A stretch of DNA of 64,000 nucleotides from Pedobacter cryoconitis (GTDB lineage: Bacteria; Bacteroidota; Bacteroidia; Sphingobacteriales; Sphingobacteriaceae), in NCBI RefSeq assembly GCF_003259615.1, contig NZ_QLLR01000006.1, positions 62,001 to 126,000 of the forward strand, in the 5' to 3' direction. Below are positions 26,770 to 35,155 of the stretch, in pieces (the stretch's first letter is position 1; each line of letters opens with the position of its first letter). The position numbers were made by a program, and so were the translations under genes. The notes below the pieces were generated by a model. It was not told the DNA's origin and searched no databases. It worked only from the letters and a program-made list of their open reading frames with translations.

Positions 26770-29088
26770 CTAATTAAGTACAGCTAATTCATTTGCACTC
26801 ATTTCTTTAGCAGCTGCCACCATCGCAATCAAAGCACTTTTAGTTTCCGGCCAATGACGCGTTTTCAAGCCACAATCCGGGTTTACCCAAATTTGTTCTG
26901 CTGGAATTACAGCCTTTGCTTTTTCTAAAAGTCCGATCATTTCTTCCTTAGAAGGGACTCTTGGAGAATGAATATCATAAACCCCAGGCCCAATATCATT
27001 CGGATATTTGAAATCTGCAAAAGCATCCAATAACTCCATCTGTGAACGCGAGCATTCAATGGTGATTACATCAGCATCCATATCCGCAATATTCTGGATA
27101 ATATCATTAAATTCAGAATAGCACATGTGCGTATGAATTTGCGTTTCATCTTTTACACCACTTGCAGAGATTTTAAACGCATTTACTGCCCATTTTAAAT
27201 AAGCTTGCCAATCCGATTTTCTTAAAGGCAAACCTTCGCGAATAGCAGGTTCGTCAATCTGAATAACTTTGATCCCTGCCTTTTCCAGATCTACCACTTC
27301 ATCACGGATCGCTAATGCAATTTGATTACAAGTAACAGAACGTGGCTGATCGTTGCGGACAAAAGACCATTGCAAAATCGTAACAGGGCCAGTTAACATT
27401 CCTTTAACCAGGCTTTTAGTCAATGACTGCGCAAACTGTGTCCAGTAAACTGTCATCGCTTCAGGACGGTGCACATCGCCATAAATAACAGGAGGCTTCA
27501 CACAGCGGCTACCATAACTTTGTACCCACCCATTTTTTGTAAAGGTGAAACCGGCTAATTGTTCGCCAAAATATTCTACCATGTCATTGCGCTCAAACTC
27601 GCCATGAACCAAGACATCAATACCAACTTCTTCCTGCCAGCGAATAGTTTCTTCTGTCTCTTTTTTCAGTAAAACATCATACTCAGCAGGTGTAATTTCA
27701 CCTTTCTTGAACTGTGCTCTCCAACTCCTTACTTCAGGAGTCTGTGGAAACGAACCAATAGTAGTTGTTGGGAAAAGAGGCAACTGTAAAATCTCCTGTT
27801 GTGCTTTTTTACGTGCGGGAAAAGGGTTTATCCTTTGCGAATCCTGTGCTGTAATCGAACCCACGCGCGCTTTAACCTGCTCGTTATGAATAAGTTTAGA
27901 AGTTTTACGACTGGAGATCGCCTTTTTATTTTCTTCCAGTTTCGCTGCTACAATTGAATCCGGGTTTTCAGCAGCTAAAGCCTTCAATACCACTACTTCA
28001 TCAATCTTTTGTTTAGCGAAAGCCAGCCATTGCTTAATCTCAGGCGTTAAGGTTTGATCATTGGTTTCCAGGTCCAGATCACAAGGAGAATGCAATAAAG
28101 AACAAGAAGGCGCAACCAGTATACGGTCACTACCAATTTTTGCTACTGCTTTTTTGATCACCGCCAATGACTGTTCGAAATCATTTTTCCAGATGTTTCT
28201 TCCGTCAACTACTCCAAGTGATAATACCAATTGCCCAGGAATAGCATTCAGCACGTCATCCAGTTGCTCAGGGCAACGTACCAAATCAATATGCAGCGCA
28301 TAAACAGGCAATGAAACTGCTAAAGCAAGATTATCTTTTAAACCTTCAAAATAAGTTGCTACCAAAAACTTTAGCTGAGGAAATTTCTTTTTCAACTCCG
28401 CATAAACAGCTTTATATGCTTCCTTTACTTTATCGCTAATATCTAAAGCTAAAAACGGCTCATCAAACTGGATCCATTCCGCCCCATGCGCCTTTAGCTC
28501 CGTTAAAATCTGGATATAAACAGGCAGTAATTTTTTAATTAAATCTAATTTATCAAAGCCATCTTCTTTTTCCTTTCCTAATAACAAGTATGAAACCGGG
28601 CCAATGATTACAGGCTTGCTGTTGATCCCCAATCGTTTGGCACACACAAACTCATTGATGATTTTATTGGAGAATAATTTGAACTCCTGATCTTTGTAAA
28701 ACTCCGGAACGATGTAATGATAGTTTGTATCCAGCCATTTGGTCATTTCCATTGCTGTAATGTCCAGCCCTTCTTTCTGATAACCCCTTGCCATAGCAAA
28801 ATACAAATCCATTTCATTGTTGGATTTTAAAGCCACCTTGTTATAGCGTTTCGGGATAGCCCCTACTGTTAAGGACATATCCAGGATCTGATCATAATAA
28901 GAAAAATCGTTAGAAGGGATCAGGTCTATTCCTGCTTCCTGCTGTAATTTCCAGTTGTGCTCTGATATATTCTTTCCTTTACTTAAAAGCTCTGCTAGTG
29001 TAATTTTGCCTGACCAATATTGTTCACAGGCTTTTTTTAATTCTCTGTTGCTACCAATTCGCGGATAGCCAAGGTTGTGCGTTTGCAT
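26770..29088 (-). CDS. metE: Cobalamin-independent methionine synthase
   Basis: Cytosolic enzyme of 772 residues that transfers the methyl group of 5-methyltetrahydropteroyltri-L-glutamate to homocysteine to form methionine. The length and the double-barrel organisation are normal: N-terminal NLGYPRIGSNRELKKACEQYW and C-terminal TTIGSFPQT. Zinc ligands are visible in HTHMCYSEF (His and Cys), the Glu of IECSRS, and Cys in NPDCGLKTR. It is divergent from an Lrp/AsnC-type gene, which may sense methionine or another amino acid. No riboswitch is recognisable in the 234-base spacer. Confidence 0.97.
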   Translation of the reverse strand: MQTHNLGYPRIGSNRELKKACEQYWSGKITLAELLSKGKNISEHNWKLQQEAGIDLIPSNDFSYYDQILDMSLTVGAIPKRYNKVALKSNNEMDLYFAMARGYQKEGLDITAMEMTKWLDTNYHYIVPEFYKDQEFKLFSNKIINEFVCAKRLGINSKPVIIGPVSYLLLGKEKEDGFDKLDLIKKLLPVYIQILTELKAHGAEWIQFDEPFLALDISDKVKEAYKAVYAELKKKFPQLKFLVATYFEGLKDNLALAVSLPVYALHIDLVRCPEQLDDVLNAIPGQLVLSLGVVDGRNIWKNDFEQSLAVIKKAVAKIGSDRILVAPSCSLLHSPCDLDLETNDQTLTPEIKQWLAFAKQKIDEVVVLKALAAENPDSIVAAKLEENKKAISSRKTSKLIHNEQVKARVGSITAQDSQRINPFPARKKAQQEILQLPLFPTTTIGSFPQTPEVRSWRAQFKKGEITPAEYDVLLKKETEETIRWQEEVGIDVLVHGEFERNDMVEYFGEQLAGFTFTKNGWVQSYGSRCVKPPVIYGDVHRPEAMTVYWTQFAQSLTKSLVKGMLTGPVTILQWSFVRNDQPRSVTCNQIALAIRDEVVDLEKAGIKVIQIDEPAIREGLPLRKSDWQAYLKWAVNAFKISASGVKDETQIHTHMCYSEFNDIIQNIADMDADVITIECSRSQMELLDAFADFKYPNDIGPGVYDIHSPRVPSKEEMIGLLEKAKAVIPAEQIWVNPDCGLKTRHWPETKSALIAMVAAAKEMSANELAVLN

Positions 29089-29267
29089 CTTTCTTCAACT
29101 TTTTAAATGGTTAATAATCATTGTAAAAAGCTCCCGGATCATTTCTTAATTTCAGGTGCTTATTTAAACAAATCAGTTTTTAATTCCCCACAAATGTATA
29201 TATGAAGATTTTAAAACTTAACTTACCTCATTAAATAAGTATAAATAACTTTTTTATCATATAATTG

Positions 29268-29282
29268 AAGCATATTATGCTT
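29268..29282. promoter_or_regulatory. Lrp-type operator
   Basis: AAGCATATTATGCTT is a perfect 15-base palindrome around a central T. It fits 13 of the 15 positions of the E. coli Lrp consensus YAGHAWATTWTDCTR; only the two outer bases differ. It lies 10 bases upstream of the -7 box of the lrp-like gene, where binding would block the polymerase, and 180 bases from the metE start. Confidence 0.6.
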
Positions 29283-29291
29283 TTAAGTCTT

Positions 29292-29299
29292 TATTTTTG
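29292..29299 (+). promoter_or_regulatory. -7 box of the lrp-like gene
   Basis: TATTTTTG fits TAnnTTTG and lies 23 bases before the ATG at 29323. The Lrp-type palindrome covers the -33 region. Confidence 0.5.
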
Positions 29300-29322
29300 C
29301 CAGCACTAAGGAAAATTATTCT

Positions 29323-29784
29323 ATGGAAGAACTTGATGAAACAGATTTATTGCTGCTGAAGATACTCGGCAACAATTCAAATTACACGATAAAAGAGCTT
29401 GCAGTTAAAGTAAGCCTGTCCCCTTCTCCCGTTTTTGAACGGGTAAAAAGACTGGAAAGCAATGGCTATATTAAAAAGTATATTGCCATACTTGATCCTG
29501 ATAAATTTAACCAGGGATTTATAGTTTTCTGCAATATTAAACTCAAACAGCACGATAGAAAAATAGGTCATCAATTTGTAGAAGACATTTTAAAGATCGA
29601 TGAAGTAGTAGAATGTTATAATATTTCGGGAGATTTTGACTTCATCTTAAAAGTCTATGCAAGGGATATGAAACATTACCAGGATTTTGTTTTTAACAAA
29701 TTAGGGTCTGTTAAAAGCATAGGAAGTACGCATAGTACTTTTGCAATGGCAGAAATTAAAAACTCTTATAATATTAGTTTTTAA
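29323..29784 (+). CDS. Lrp/AsnC-family transcriptional regulator
   Basis: Regulator of 153 residues, the usual length. The N-terminal winged HTH has LDETDLLLLKILGNNSNYTIKELAVKVSLSPSPVFERVKRLE (read in parts) with recognition helix SPSPVFERVKRLE. The C-terminal RAM domain (about 65-150) has GHQFVEDILKIDEVVECYNISGDFDFILKV-like stretches, in which the turn SGDFDF is the amino-acid-binding signature. It probably represses itself through the palindrome at 29268 and controls metE on the other side. Confidence 0.92.
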   Translation: MEELDETDLLLLKILGNNSNYTIKELAVKVSLSPSPVFERVKRLESNGYIKKYIAILDPDKFNQGFIVFCNIKLKQHDRKIGHQFVEDILKIDEVVECYNISGDFDFILKVYARDMKHYQDFVFNKLGSVKSIGSTHSTFAMAEIKNSYNISF

Positions 29785-29888
29785 AAAGGAATTCCGGAAA
29801 AAGTAACCCTTTGTATTTTTTTGTCAGCTGATTGAAATTTTTTATTAGTTTAGTTAACAATTCCTAATCTACTAACCAAAGCTACTGT

Positions 29889-31082
29889 ATGAACCGGAGC
29901 CGCCTCTTCCTGATTTTTTGTATTTTAGGTATTTTTGTGTTTGCGCTTGTGCAATGTACACAGGTAAAAAGCAAAACCAATGACAGCAGAGGGCCAGCCT
30001 ACGCAGGAAGTTCTACCTGTGTAAGCTGTCATAAAGACCTGGCAGCATCTGCAGTCCACAATTCCCACTTCAATGCTTCAAAGATGCTGACTAATCCTGG
30101 TGCTGCCGACAGCTTACACCTGCCTGATGGAGAGTTTATTTTTAATGAACAAACTAAAGTACAGGTGAAAAACCGTGCTGATGGCCTATATCAATCTGCG
30201 CTGCTCCATGGGGTTGATAAAAAAACTGAACATACAGACATGATTTTTGGTGCAGGAAATAGTGCGTATACGTTCGCATTCTGGTATGGCAAACAACTGA
30301 TGCAAATGCCATTGAACTATCTGACAAAAGAACATCAATGGGTAAACAGCCCGGGTTTCCCTGACGATCAGATTTATTTCGGCAGACCAATCATTTCGCG
30401 TTGTTTAGAATGTCACAGCTCTTTCGCGGACAAAAAACTGGTGCAGGGCCCCAATTTTTCGATAACTGAAGAATACGTTAAAAACTCCATTATTGCTGGT
30501 ATAGATTGCGAACGCTGCCATGGTCCCGCGGCACAGCATGTCACCTTTCATCAGGAAAACCCTACAGTAAAAATAGCCAATTTCATGGTGAGTTATAAAA
30601 AGCTGGCGTTATCACGAAGAATAGATGCCTGTGGAGTATGCCATTCAGGAACGGGTATCCAGACAGTGAGTTCTACTTTCAATTTTAAACCGGGGGATAC
30701 ATTAAAAACATTACCCGAATATAGCGCCTACAGAGGCGAAGATCCCGATGTACATGGTAAACAAAAGCCGCTGCTTGAAGCCAGTATGTGCTACAAAATT
30801 GGGAAGGCAGAATGTATCACGTGCCACGATATACATGACAATAAAAAACTTGGCGTTGCCATTTATTCCGCTAAATGTATGAGCTGTCACCAAGACGTAA
30901 AACATGAAACCCTGAAAAATAGAGACAAAGCCATGCTGGCAAAGAATTGCATCGACTGCCATATGCCGGTCAAAGAGTCTCACGCTATTGGCTTCCAGAT
31001 GAGCAACAGCAAAGAAAAGATACCCTACAAATTGCGTACACACCGTATTGCAATTTATAATGATTTGATTCAGGGCAAATAA
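29889..31082 (+). CDS. Multiheme cytochrome c (seven CXXCH)
   Basis: Exported protein of 397 residues with seven heme-attachment motifs: CVSCH, CLECH, CERCH, CGVCH, CITCH, CMSCH and CIDCH. An N-terminal hydrophobic segment ends ALVQC, which could be an atypical lipobox (Gln before Cys), so it may be anchored to a membrane or exported to the periplasm. The arrangement resembles the cytochrome c554/NrfA-like superfamily, but it lacks a CXXCK catalytic heme motif, so nitrite reductase activity is not supported. It probably carries electrons to a partner encoded elsewhere; no cytochrome maturation or quinol oxidase gene is next to it. Terminated by a long palindrome. Confidence 0.9.
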   Translation: MNRSRLFLIFCILGIFVFALVQCTQVKSKTNDSRGPAYAGSSTCVSCHKDLAASAVHNSHFNASKMLTNPGAADSLHLPDGEFIFNEQTKVQVKNRADGLYQSALLHGVDKKTEHTDMIFGAGNSAYTFAFWYGKQLMQMPLNYLTKEHQWVNSPGFPDDQIYFGRPIISRCLECHSSFADKKLVQGPNFSITEEYVKNSIIAGIDCERCHGPAAQHVTFHQENPTVKIANFMVSYKKLALSRRIDACGVCHSGTGIQTVSSTFNFKPGDTLKTLPEYSAYRGEDPDVHGKQKPLLEASMCYKIGKAECITCHDIHDNKKLGVAIYSAKCMSCHQDVKHETLKNRDKAMLAKNCIDCHMPVKESHAIGFQMSNSKEKIPYKLRTHRIAIYNDLIQGK

Positions 31083-31120
31083 TTTTAATTCACCCGGTTT
31101 TAAAACCGGGTGGATTAAAA
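31083..31120. terminator. Bidirectional terminator
   Basis: A 38-base near-perfect palindrome (arms 31083-31101 and 31102-31120, core CACCCGGTTTT/AAAACCGGGTG, one G-T pair). It begins directly after the cytochrome stop and ends at the convergent thioesterase. Confidence 0.75.
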
Positions 31121-31121
31121 A

Positions 31122-31505
31122 TTACAGAATCGGCTCAGGCTTGTTATCCTGGTCAATCGCGACTAAAGTAAAAGAGCCGCTGACTACTTTCTCTCTGAAC
31201 TCTTCCCTCATTTTCTCTAAATAAACTTCCACCTGTATCACAATACTCGTATGGCCAATACGCTCTACCCTGCCTACTAATTCAACCAGAGAACCAGCAG
31301 GAATAGGTTTCGTAAAATCTATCTGACCACTGCTCACCAGCACAAAGCTTTTCCTGCAGAACCTGGTCGCCGTCATAAACGCCGTTTCGGTCATCATCAT
31401 TAGTATTCTTCCGCCAAACATCGTATTGTGATGATTGGTCGTATCTGGAAATACCACTTTAAAAACGTGTGTTTCCGATTCATTGATTTTCTCTGCTATT
31501 GTCAT
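31122..31505 (-). CDS. Acyl-CoA thioesterase, hotdog fold (YciA-like)
   Basis: Small cytosolic enzyme of 127 residues that hydrolyses acyl-CoA esters. It has the hotdog signature VFPDTTNHHNTMFGGRILMMM (the central helix with HNTMFGG and a nearby catalytic Asp) and QIDFTKPIPAGSLVELVGRVERIG. Its ATG overlaps the stop of the preceding fused remnant (TAATG), so translation was coupled to an upstream gene. If that gene was prpD, the enzyme may have served propionyl-CoA or related short-chain CoA metabolism. Confidence 0.9.
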   Translation of the reverse strand: MTIAEKINESETHVFKVVFPDTTNHHNTMFGGRILMMMTETAFMTATRFCRKSFVLVSSGQIDFTKPIPAGSLVELVGRVERIGHTSIVIQVEVYLEKMREEFREKVVSGSFTLVAIDQDNKPEPIL

Positions 31506-31702
31506 TAAATTACGAGTAAATCCATGAATTCATCTACAGGCGTATTGGCCAGTCTGTTATATTCCAATGACGGGTGTAAAACAGCTTGTTGTGCTAATAA
31601 AGCATGATTAGCGTTGATCGCTCCCACAATTTGAAGGGGACTTTCTGTTTTTAAAGCCTCCCGGAATTTCTGACCGGGGGATTTAACATCGTTTGTTTGC
31701 AT
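31505..31702 (-). pseudogene. Fusion scar: start of prpB joined to end of prpD
   Basis: An intact frame of 65 codons. Residues 1-40 (SPGQKFREALKTESPLQIVG then INANHALLAQQA) match the N-terminus of 2-methylisocitrate lyase PrpB, which in E. coli reads SPGKAFRAALTKENPLQIVG and INANHALLAQRA. At about 31583 the similarity ends where the active-site loop should follow. The last 22 residues (LEYNRLANTPVDEFMDLLVI) resemble the C-terminal end of 2-methylcitrate dehydratase PrpD. The simplest reading is a deletion of about 3 kb that removed most of prpB, any prpC and most of prpD, leaving an in-frame scar. The product cannot be an enzyme. PrpB similarity is clear; the PrpD part is less certain. Confidence 0.7.
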
Positions 31703-32369
31703 CGTCAGTTTTTTTAAAAAAATTAGCTTCGGTTAAAAATGTTCTTCGGTTTTTAATACAATACTGCTGACGGGAAAATTTTAAGAAAAGCAGGAGGAAT
31801 AAAAATATACGGCAATACAACCACCTGAATATCGGGGGCATATTTTTCCATATAAGAATAAACACCTGTCAGACTAAAAGCTTCGAATCGCGAAAGCATT
31901 GTCCATTCGGAATAGGCAGGTTCCCTGACTTGTAACGGTTTTCATCATCCTTCCCATTCTATCGGCAGAACAGTGGATATTTGTGGATGAAAACCTTTTT
32001 TAGTTACTTACAGTTGCGCGACAGTTCGTGATTTACACACGATTCCCTATGAATCTACAATTAAGTATAACCATTTCGGTTTGATGTGGTATGCAAAGAA
32101 CAGTTTTGCAATGTAGAAAATAAAACCAAATAAAATTGGCTTAACACCATTAAATTTATCGCTTTAATTTCACATAACTTATCTGTTACACTTTTTTTAA
32201 GCAGAATAACATCCTTTAAACACAATTGACACGATTTTAACAAGTCTGGACCACCACTACCGTTACAACCTGTAAGTTTATTTCCTGCCTTCATGTAGGC
32301 TAGCATAAAGATGTCATAACATCAGCTTCATATGCACAGAACATCTTTGTCAAAAAAGAGAATGTTTAT
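31703..32369. other. Gene-free stretch with an inverted repeat
   Basis: No convincing gene is seen in 667 bases. GGTTTTCATC (31937-31946) and GATGAAAACC (31986-31995) are perfect 10-bp arms around 39 bases, followed by TTTTTT, so a rightward terminator or structured RNA end is possible. A leftward open stretch of about 60 codons (about 31748-31934) lacks a good start and is probably a remnant or chance. The right end must hold the promoter of the TonB receptor. Together with the prp scar it may be decayed sequence. Confidence 0.4.
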
Positions 32370-35078
32370 ATGAAGACTATGTCCACCAGCTTTAAAAAAT
32401 TGTTTGGTTTAATGGCACTATTCACCCTGTCAGCGAGCACTTTAAAAGCGCAGCTGACCTTAAAAGGTAAAATAGCTGCCGCAGAAAGCAGCAGCTTGAT
32501 TGAGGGCGCTACAATTACACTGAACCCCGTACACAAAATGACTAAATCTGCCGCAGATGGTTCGTTTGTGCTCAGCGGGCTAAAAACCGGGGTATATCAG
32601 CTGGAAATTTCCAGTGTCGGTTTTGCCAAATTTGCTAAAACGATTAAATTAATCAAAGACACTGTAATTACGGTGAGGATGACTGATAATTCGTCCAACC
32701 TGAATGAGGTGAGCATTTCTGTAGGAAACAGGGGAAAAAGCAGAAGTATCATTAAATCGCCCGTTCCTGTTCAGCTCATTTCCTCGCAGGAGATTAAAAC
32801 TTCTGGCTATACCAATACAGCCGAACTGATTCAAATGCTTGTTCCTTCGTTTACCCAAAACCGTATTGTGCGCGGAGACGGCTCGGAAACCATCAGGCCA
32901 AGTACCATGCGCGGTATGGGAACCGACCAGATGTTAGTGTTGGTCAACGGAAAAAGAAGACATATCAGTGCCTTTTTAATTGCTGACAATACTGGCGTAG
33001 ACTTAAATGCAATCCCAGTATCAGCCATTGAATCTATCGAAGTATTAAAAGATGGAGCAGCAGCTATTTACGGCTCAGATGCCATTGCCGGGGTAATCAA
33101 TATCATTCTGAAAAAAGATACCGGGGGCAGTGTCGATGTCCAAAGCGGAATTACTTCCAGAGGAGACGGTTTCAATACCAAGATTGGGATAGATAAAGGC
33201 TTTGCTTTAAAAAACAATGGGGTACTTAACGTGGCTGTGCAAGGATTATATGCTGAAAAAACTGTAAGAGCGGGTGCTGATTTAAGAAAACAGTATTTTG
33301 GGACCATTAAAAACGCAGCTGGTAATGTAACTTATTCAGATCCCATAGGCGATGCGAAAAATGCAGCATACGCTGCCGATCCAAAAGTAACCATGATTGA
33401 GGGAGATCCGCAGAAAAAGGTATTGGGAACGATGATCAATTATTCGCAGCCCTTGAAAAATGAAGGTAAAATTTATGCTTTTGGAGGCGTAAATTACAAC
33501 AATACACTCAATGGCAGTAACCGTTTCAGACTCCCAAGTGATGATGGTACGGTACGTTCTATTTACCCGGACGGGTTTTTGGCCAGAGGCAAAATAGTTA
33601 CCACAGATTACTCTTTTTCAGGTGGTTATAAACAAGACTTCAAGTCTTTTGGGATGATGGATGCGAGTATTTCTATGGGTGGAAACTCAGTACAGTTTAA
33701 CCTGTTGAATTCTGACAATCCTTCTTTAGGTACAAAAAGTCCGACAGATTTTTACCTGGGTACACATCATTTTAACCAGTATGCTGCTAATCTCGATTTT
33801 GTAAAAGCACTCGATCAGAACAAGGTTTATTCCTTAGCTTATGGCGCGGAATTCAGAGTGGAAAATTATTCCATCAAAGCCGGTGAAGAAGCTTCCTATA
33901 TTGACGGTGGCGTGCCTATTCTGGACGGTCCGAATGCAGGAAAGAGAGCTCCGGTAGGTTCACAAGGTTATGTAGGATACCGCCCAAGTAATGAGGTAGC
34001 TCAAAGCAGGAATACCAGTGCTGCCTATGCAGAATTAACGGCAGATTTCACTAAATCTTTTACCGTAAGTGCGGCAACGCGGTATGAATATTACAGTGAC
34101 TTTGGTTCTACGCTGAATGGAAAGATCTCTGCCCGTTACGAGTTCATAAAAGGTTATGCGATTCGTGGAGCTGCCAATACAGGCTTCAGAGCGCCTTCTT
34201 TACAACAATCTTATTTCTCCCAAACACAAACCAATTATACACTTGACCCGGCCGTTGGCCAGATTGTATCCAGAGAGAACAGTACTTTACCGATCAACTC
34301 TCCTGCGGCCATTGCTTTAGGTGCACAGCCTTTAAAACCCGAAAAATCATATAATGTGAGTGCTGGATTAACCGCTTTGCCTGTAAAAAACCTCTTCATT
34401 ACGGCCGATCTCTATGCAGTAAGAGTCAACGACAGAATTGTAAGAACCAGTTTTTTTACGACCAGCAACCCTTTGATCAAGAAATTATTTGATACTTATA
34501 ATATCGTTGGTATCCAGTCTGCCAGGTATTTTGCAAATGCAATTGATACCCGTACCCAAGGTATAGACATCGTTGCTCAATATGAATTACACACCACAGA
34601 TTTAGGACATTTCACTTTTCTGGCTTCCTATAACTATAACTTGCTTAAAATTGTCGGTGTACACAATTCAGCAACTTTAGCTTCCTTAAATGAGAATATT
34701 TTCAATCCTGAACGTATTGCTGCAACTGCAACTAAACAGAATAATTTCACAATGTCTATCGTACATAACCTGAATGGATTTACCAGCTCGCTGAGAGTTT
34801 ACAGAGCCGGAGAATTGTCTAACCAGTATCCAATTCCTCAAAAGGTAATCGGCTTAAACACAATGCCTGCGCTGATTACTTTAGATGCTGAGGTTTCTTA
34901 TCAATTTAAGAACAAGGTCAGGTTTGGAATAGGTGCAAATAATATCTTTGATAAAATGCCGCCATTAAATGATCCTAGTCTGAGTTTCAATGGAAATTTC
35001 AAATATTATAATGGGAACAATAGTCAGCTGGGTGTTACAGGTGCTTATTATTATGCTAAGTTAGGATATAGCTTTTAA
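32370..35078 (+). CDS. TonB-dependent receptor
   Basis: Outer-membrane transporter of 902 residues. A signal peptide (to about residue 27, ASTLKAQ) precedes a carboxypeptidase-like domain (about 30-110), the linker NEVSISVGNRGKSRSIIKSP, a plug (about 120-260, containing MRGMGTDQMLVLVNGKRRH and VLKDGAAAIYGSDAIAGVIN) and a barrel ending in Phe (YAKLGYSF). The plug motif SIEVLKDGAAAIYGSDAIAGVIN is that of the siderophore/B12-type family widespread in Bacteroidota. The ligand is unknown. A 13-codon frame (32332-32373) overlaps the start but lacks other support. Terminated by a strong hairpin. Confidence 0.92.
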   Translation: MKTMSTSFKKLFGLMALFTLSASTLKAQLTLKGKIAAAESSSLIEGATITLNPVHKMTKSAADGSFVLSGLKTGVYQLEISSVGFAKFAKTIKLIKDTVITVRMTDNSSNLNEVSISVGNRGKSRSIIKSPVPVQLISSQEIKTSGYTNTAELIQMLVPSFTQNRIVRGDGSETIRPSTMRGMGTDQMLVLVNGKRRHISAFLIADNTGVDLNAIPVSAIESIEVLKDGAAAIYGSDAIAGVINIILKKDTGGSVDVQSGITSRGDGFNTKIGIDKGFALKNNGVLNVAVQGLYAEKTVRAGADLRKQYFGTIKNAAGNVTYSDPIGDAKNAAYAADPKVTMIEGDPQKKVLGTMINYSQPLKNEGKIYAFGGVNYNNTLNGSNRFRLPSDDGTVRSIYPDGFLARGKIVTTDYSFSGGYKQDFKSFGMMDASISMGGNSVQFNLLNSDNPSLGTKSPTDFYLGTHHFNQYAANLDFVKALDQNKVYSLAYGAEFRVENYSIKAGEEASYIDGGVPILDGPNAGKRAPVGSQGYVGYRPSNEVAQSRNTSAAYAELTADFTKSFTVSAATRYEYYSDFGSTLNGKISARYEFIKGYAIRGAANTGFRAPSLQQSYFSQTQTNYTLDPAVGQIVSRENSTLPINSPAAIALGAQPLKPEKSYNVSAGLTALPVKNLFITADLYAVRVNDRIVRTSFFTTSNPLIKKLFDTYNIVGIQSARYFANAIDTRTQGIDIVAQYELHTTDLGHFTFLASYNYNLLKIVGVHNSATLASLNENIFNPERIAATATKQNNFTMSIVHNLNGFTSSLRVYRAGELSNQYPIPQKVIGLNTMPALITLDAEVSYQFKNKVRFGIGANNIFDKMPPLNDPSLSFNGNFKYYNGNNSQLGVTGAYYYAKLGYSF

Positions 35079-35093
35079 GCTCCCTGATTTACT

Positions 35094-35129
35094 AAAAAAG
35101 GGTGCATCTTATCGGATGCGCCCTTTTTT
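35094..35129. terminator. Bidirectional terminator
   Basis: AAAAAAGGGTGCATC (35094-35108) pairs with GATGCGCCCTTTTTT (35115-35129) with one wobble pair and a six-base loop, with T runs on both strands. Confidence 0.85.
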
Positions 35130-35155
35130 TATAATTTAACAGTGGATTTTTTGTC

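Noticed and set aside
29889..31082. Cytochrome as nitrite reductase NrfA
   Set aside because: There is no CXXCK motif and no NrfH partner.
31748..31934. Leftward open stretch of about 60 codons
   Set aside because: No start codon at a sensible place and no family recognised; mentioned only as a possible remnant.
32061..32306. Leftward 81-codon frame in the gene-free stretch
   Set aside because: No domain, odd Cys/Leu composition, and it would occupy the promoter region of the TonB receptor.
32332..32373. 13-codon frame overlapping the TonB receptor start
   Set aside because: No regulatory codon bias or conservation evidence; such overlaps are common by chance.
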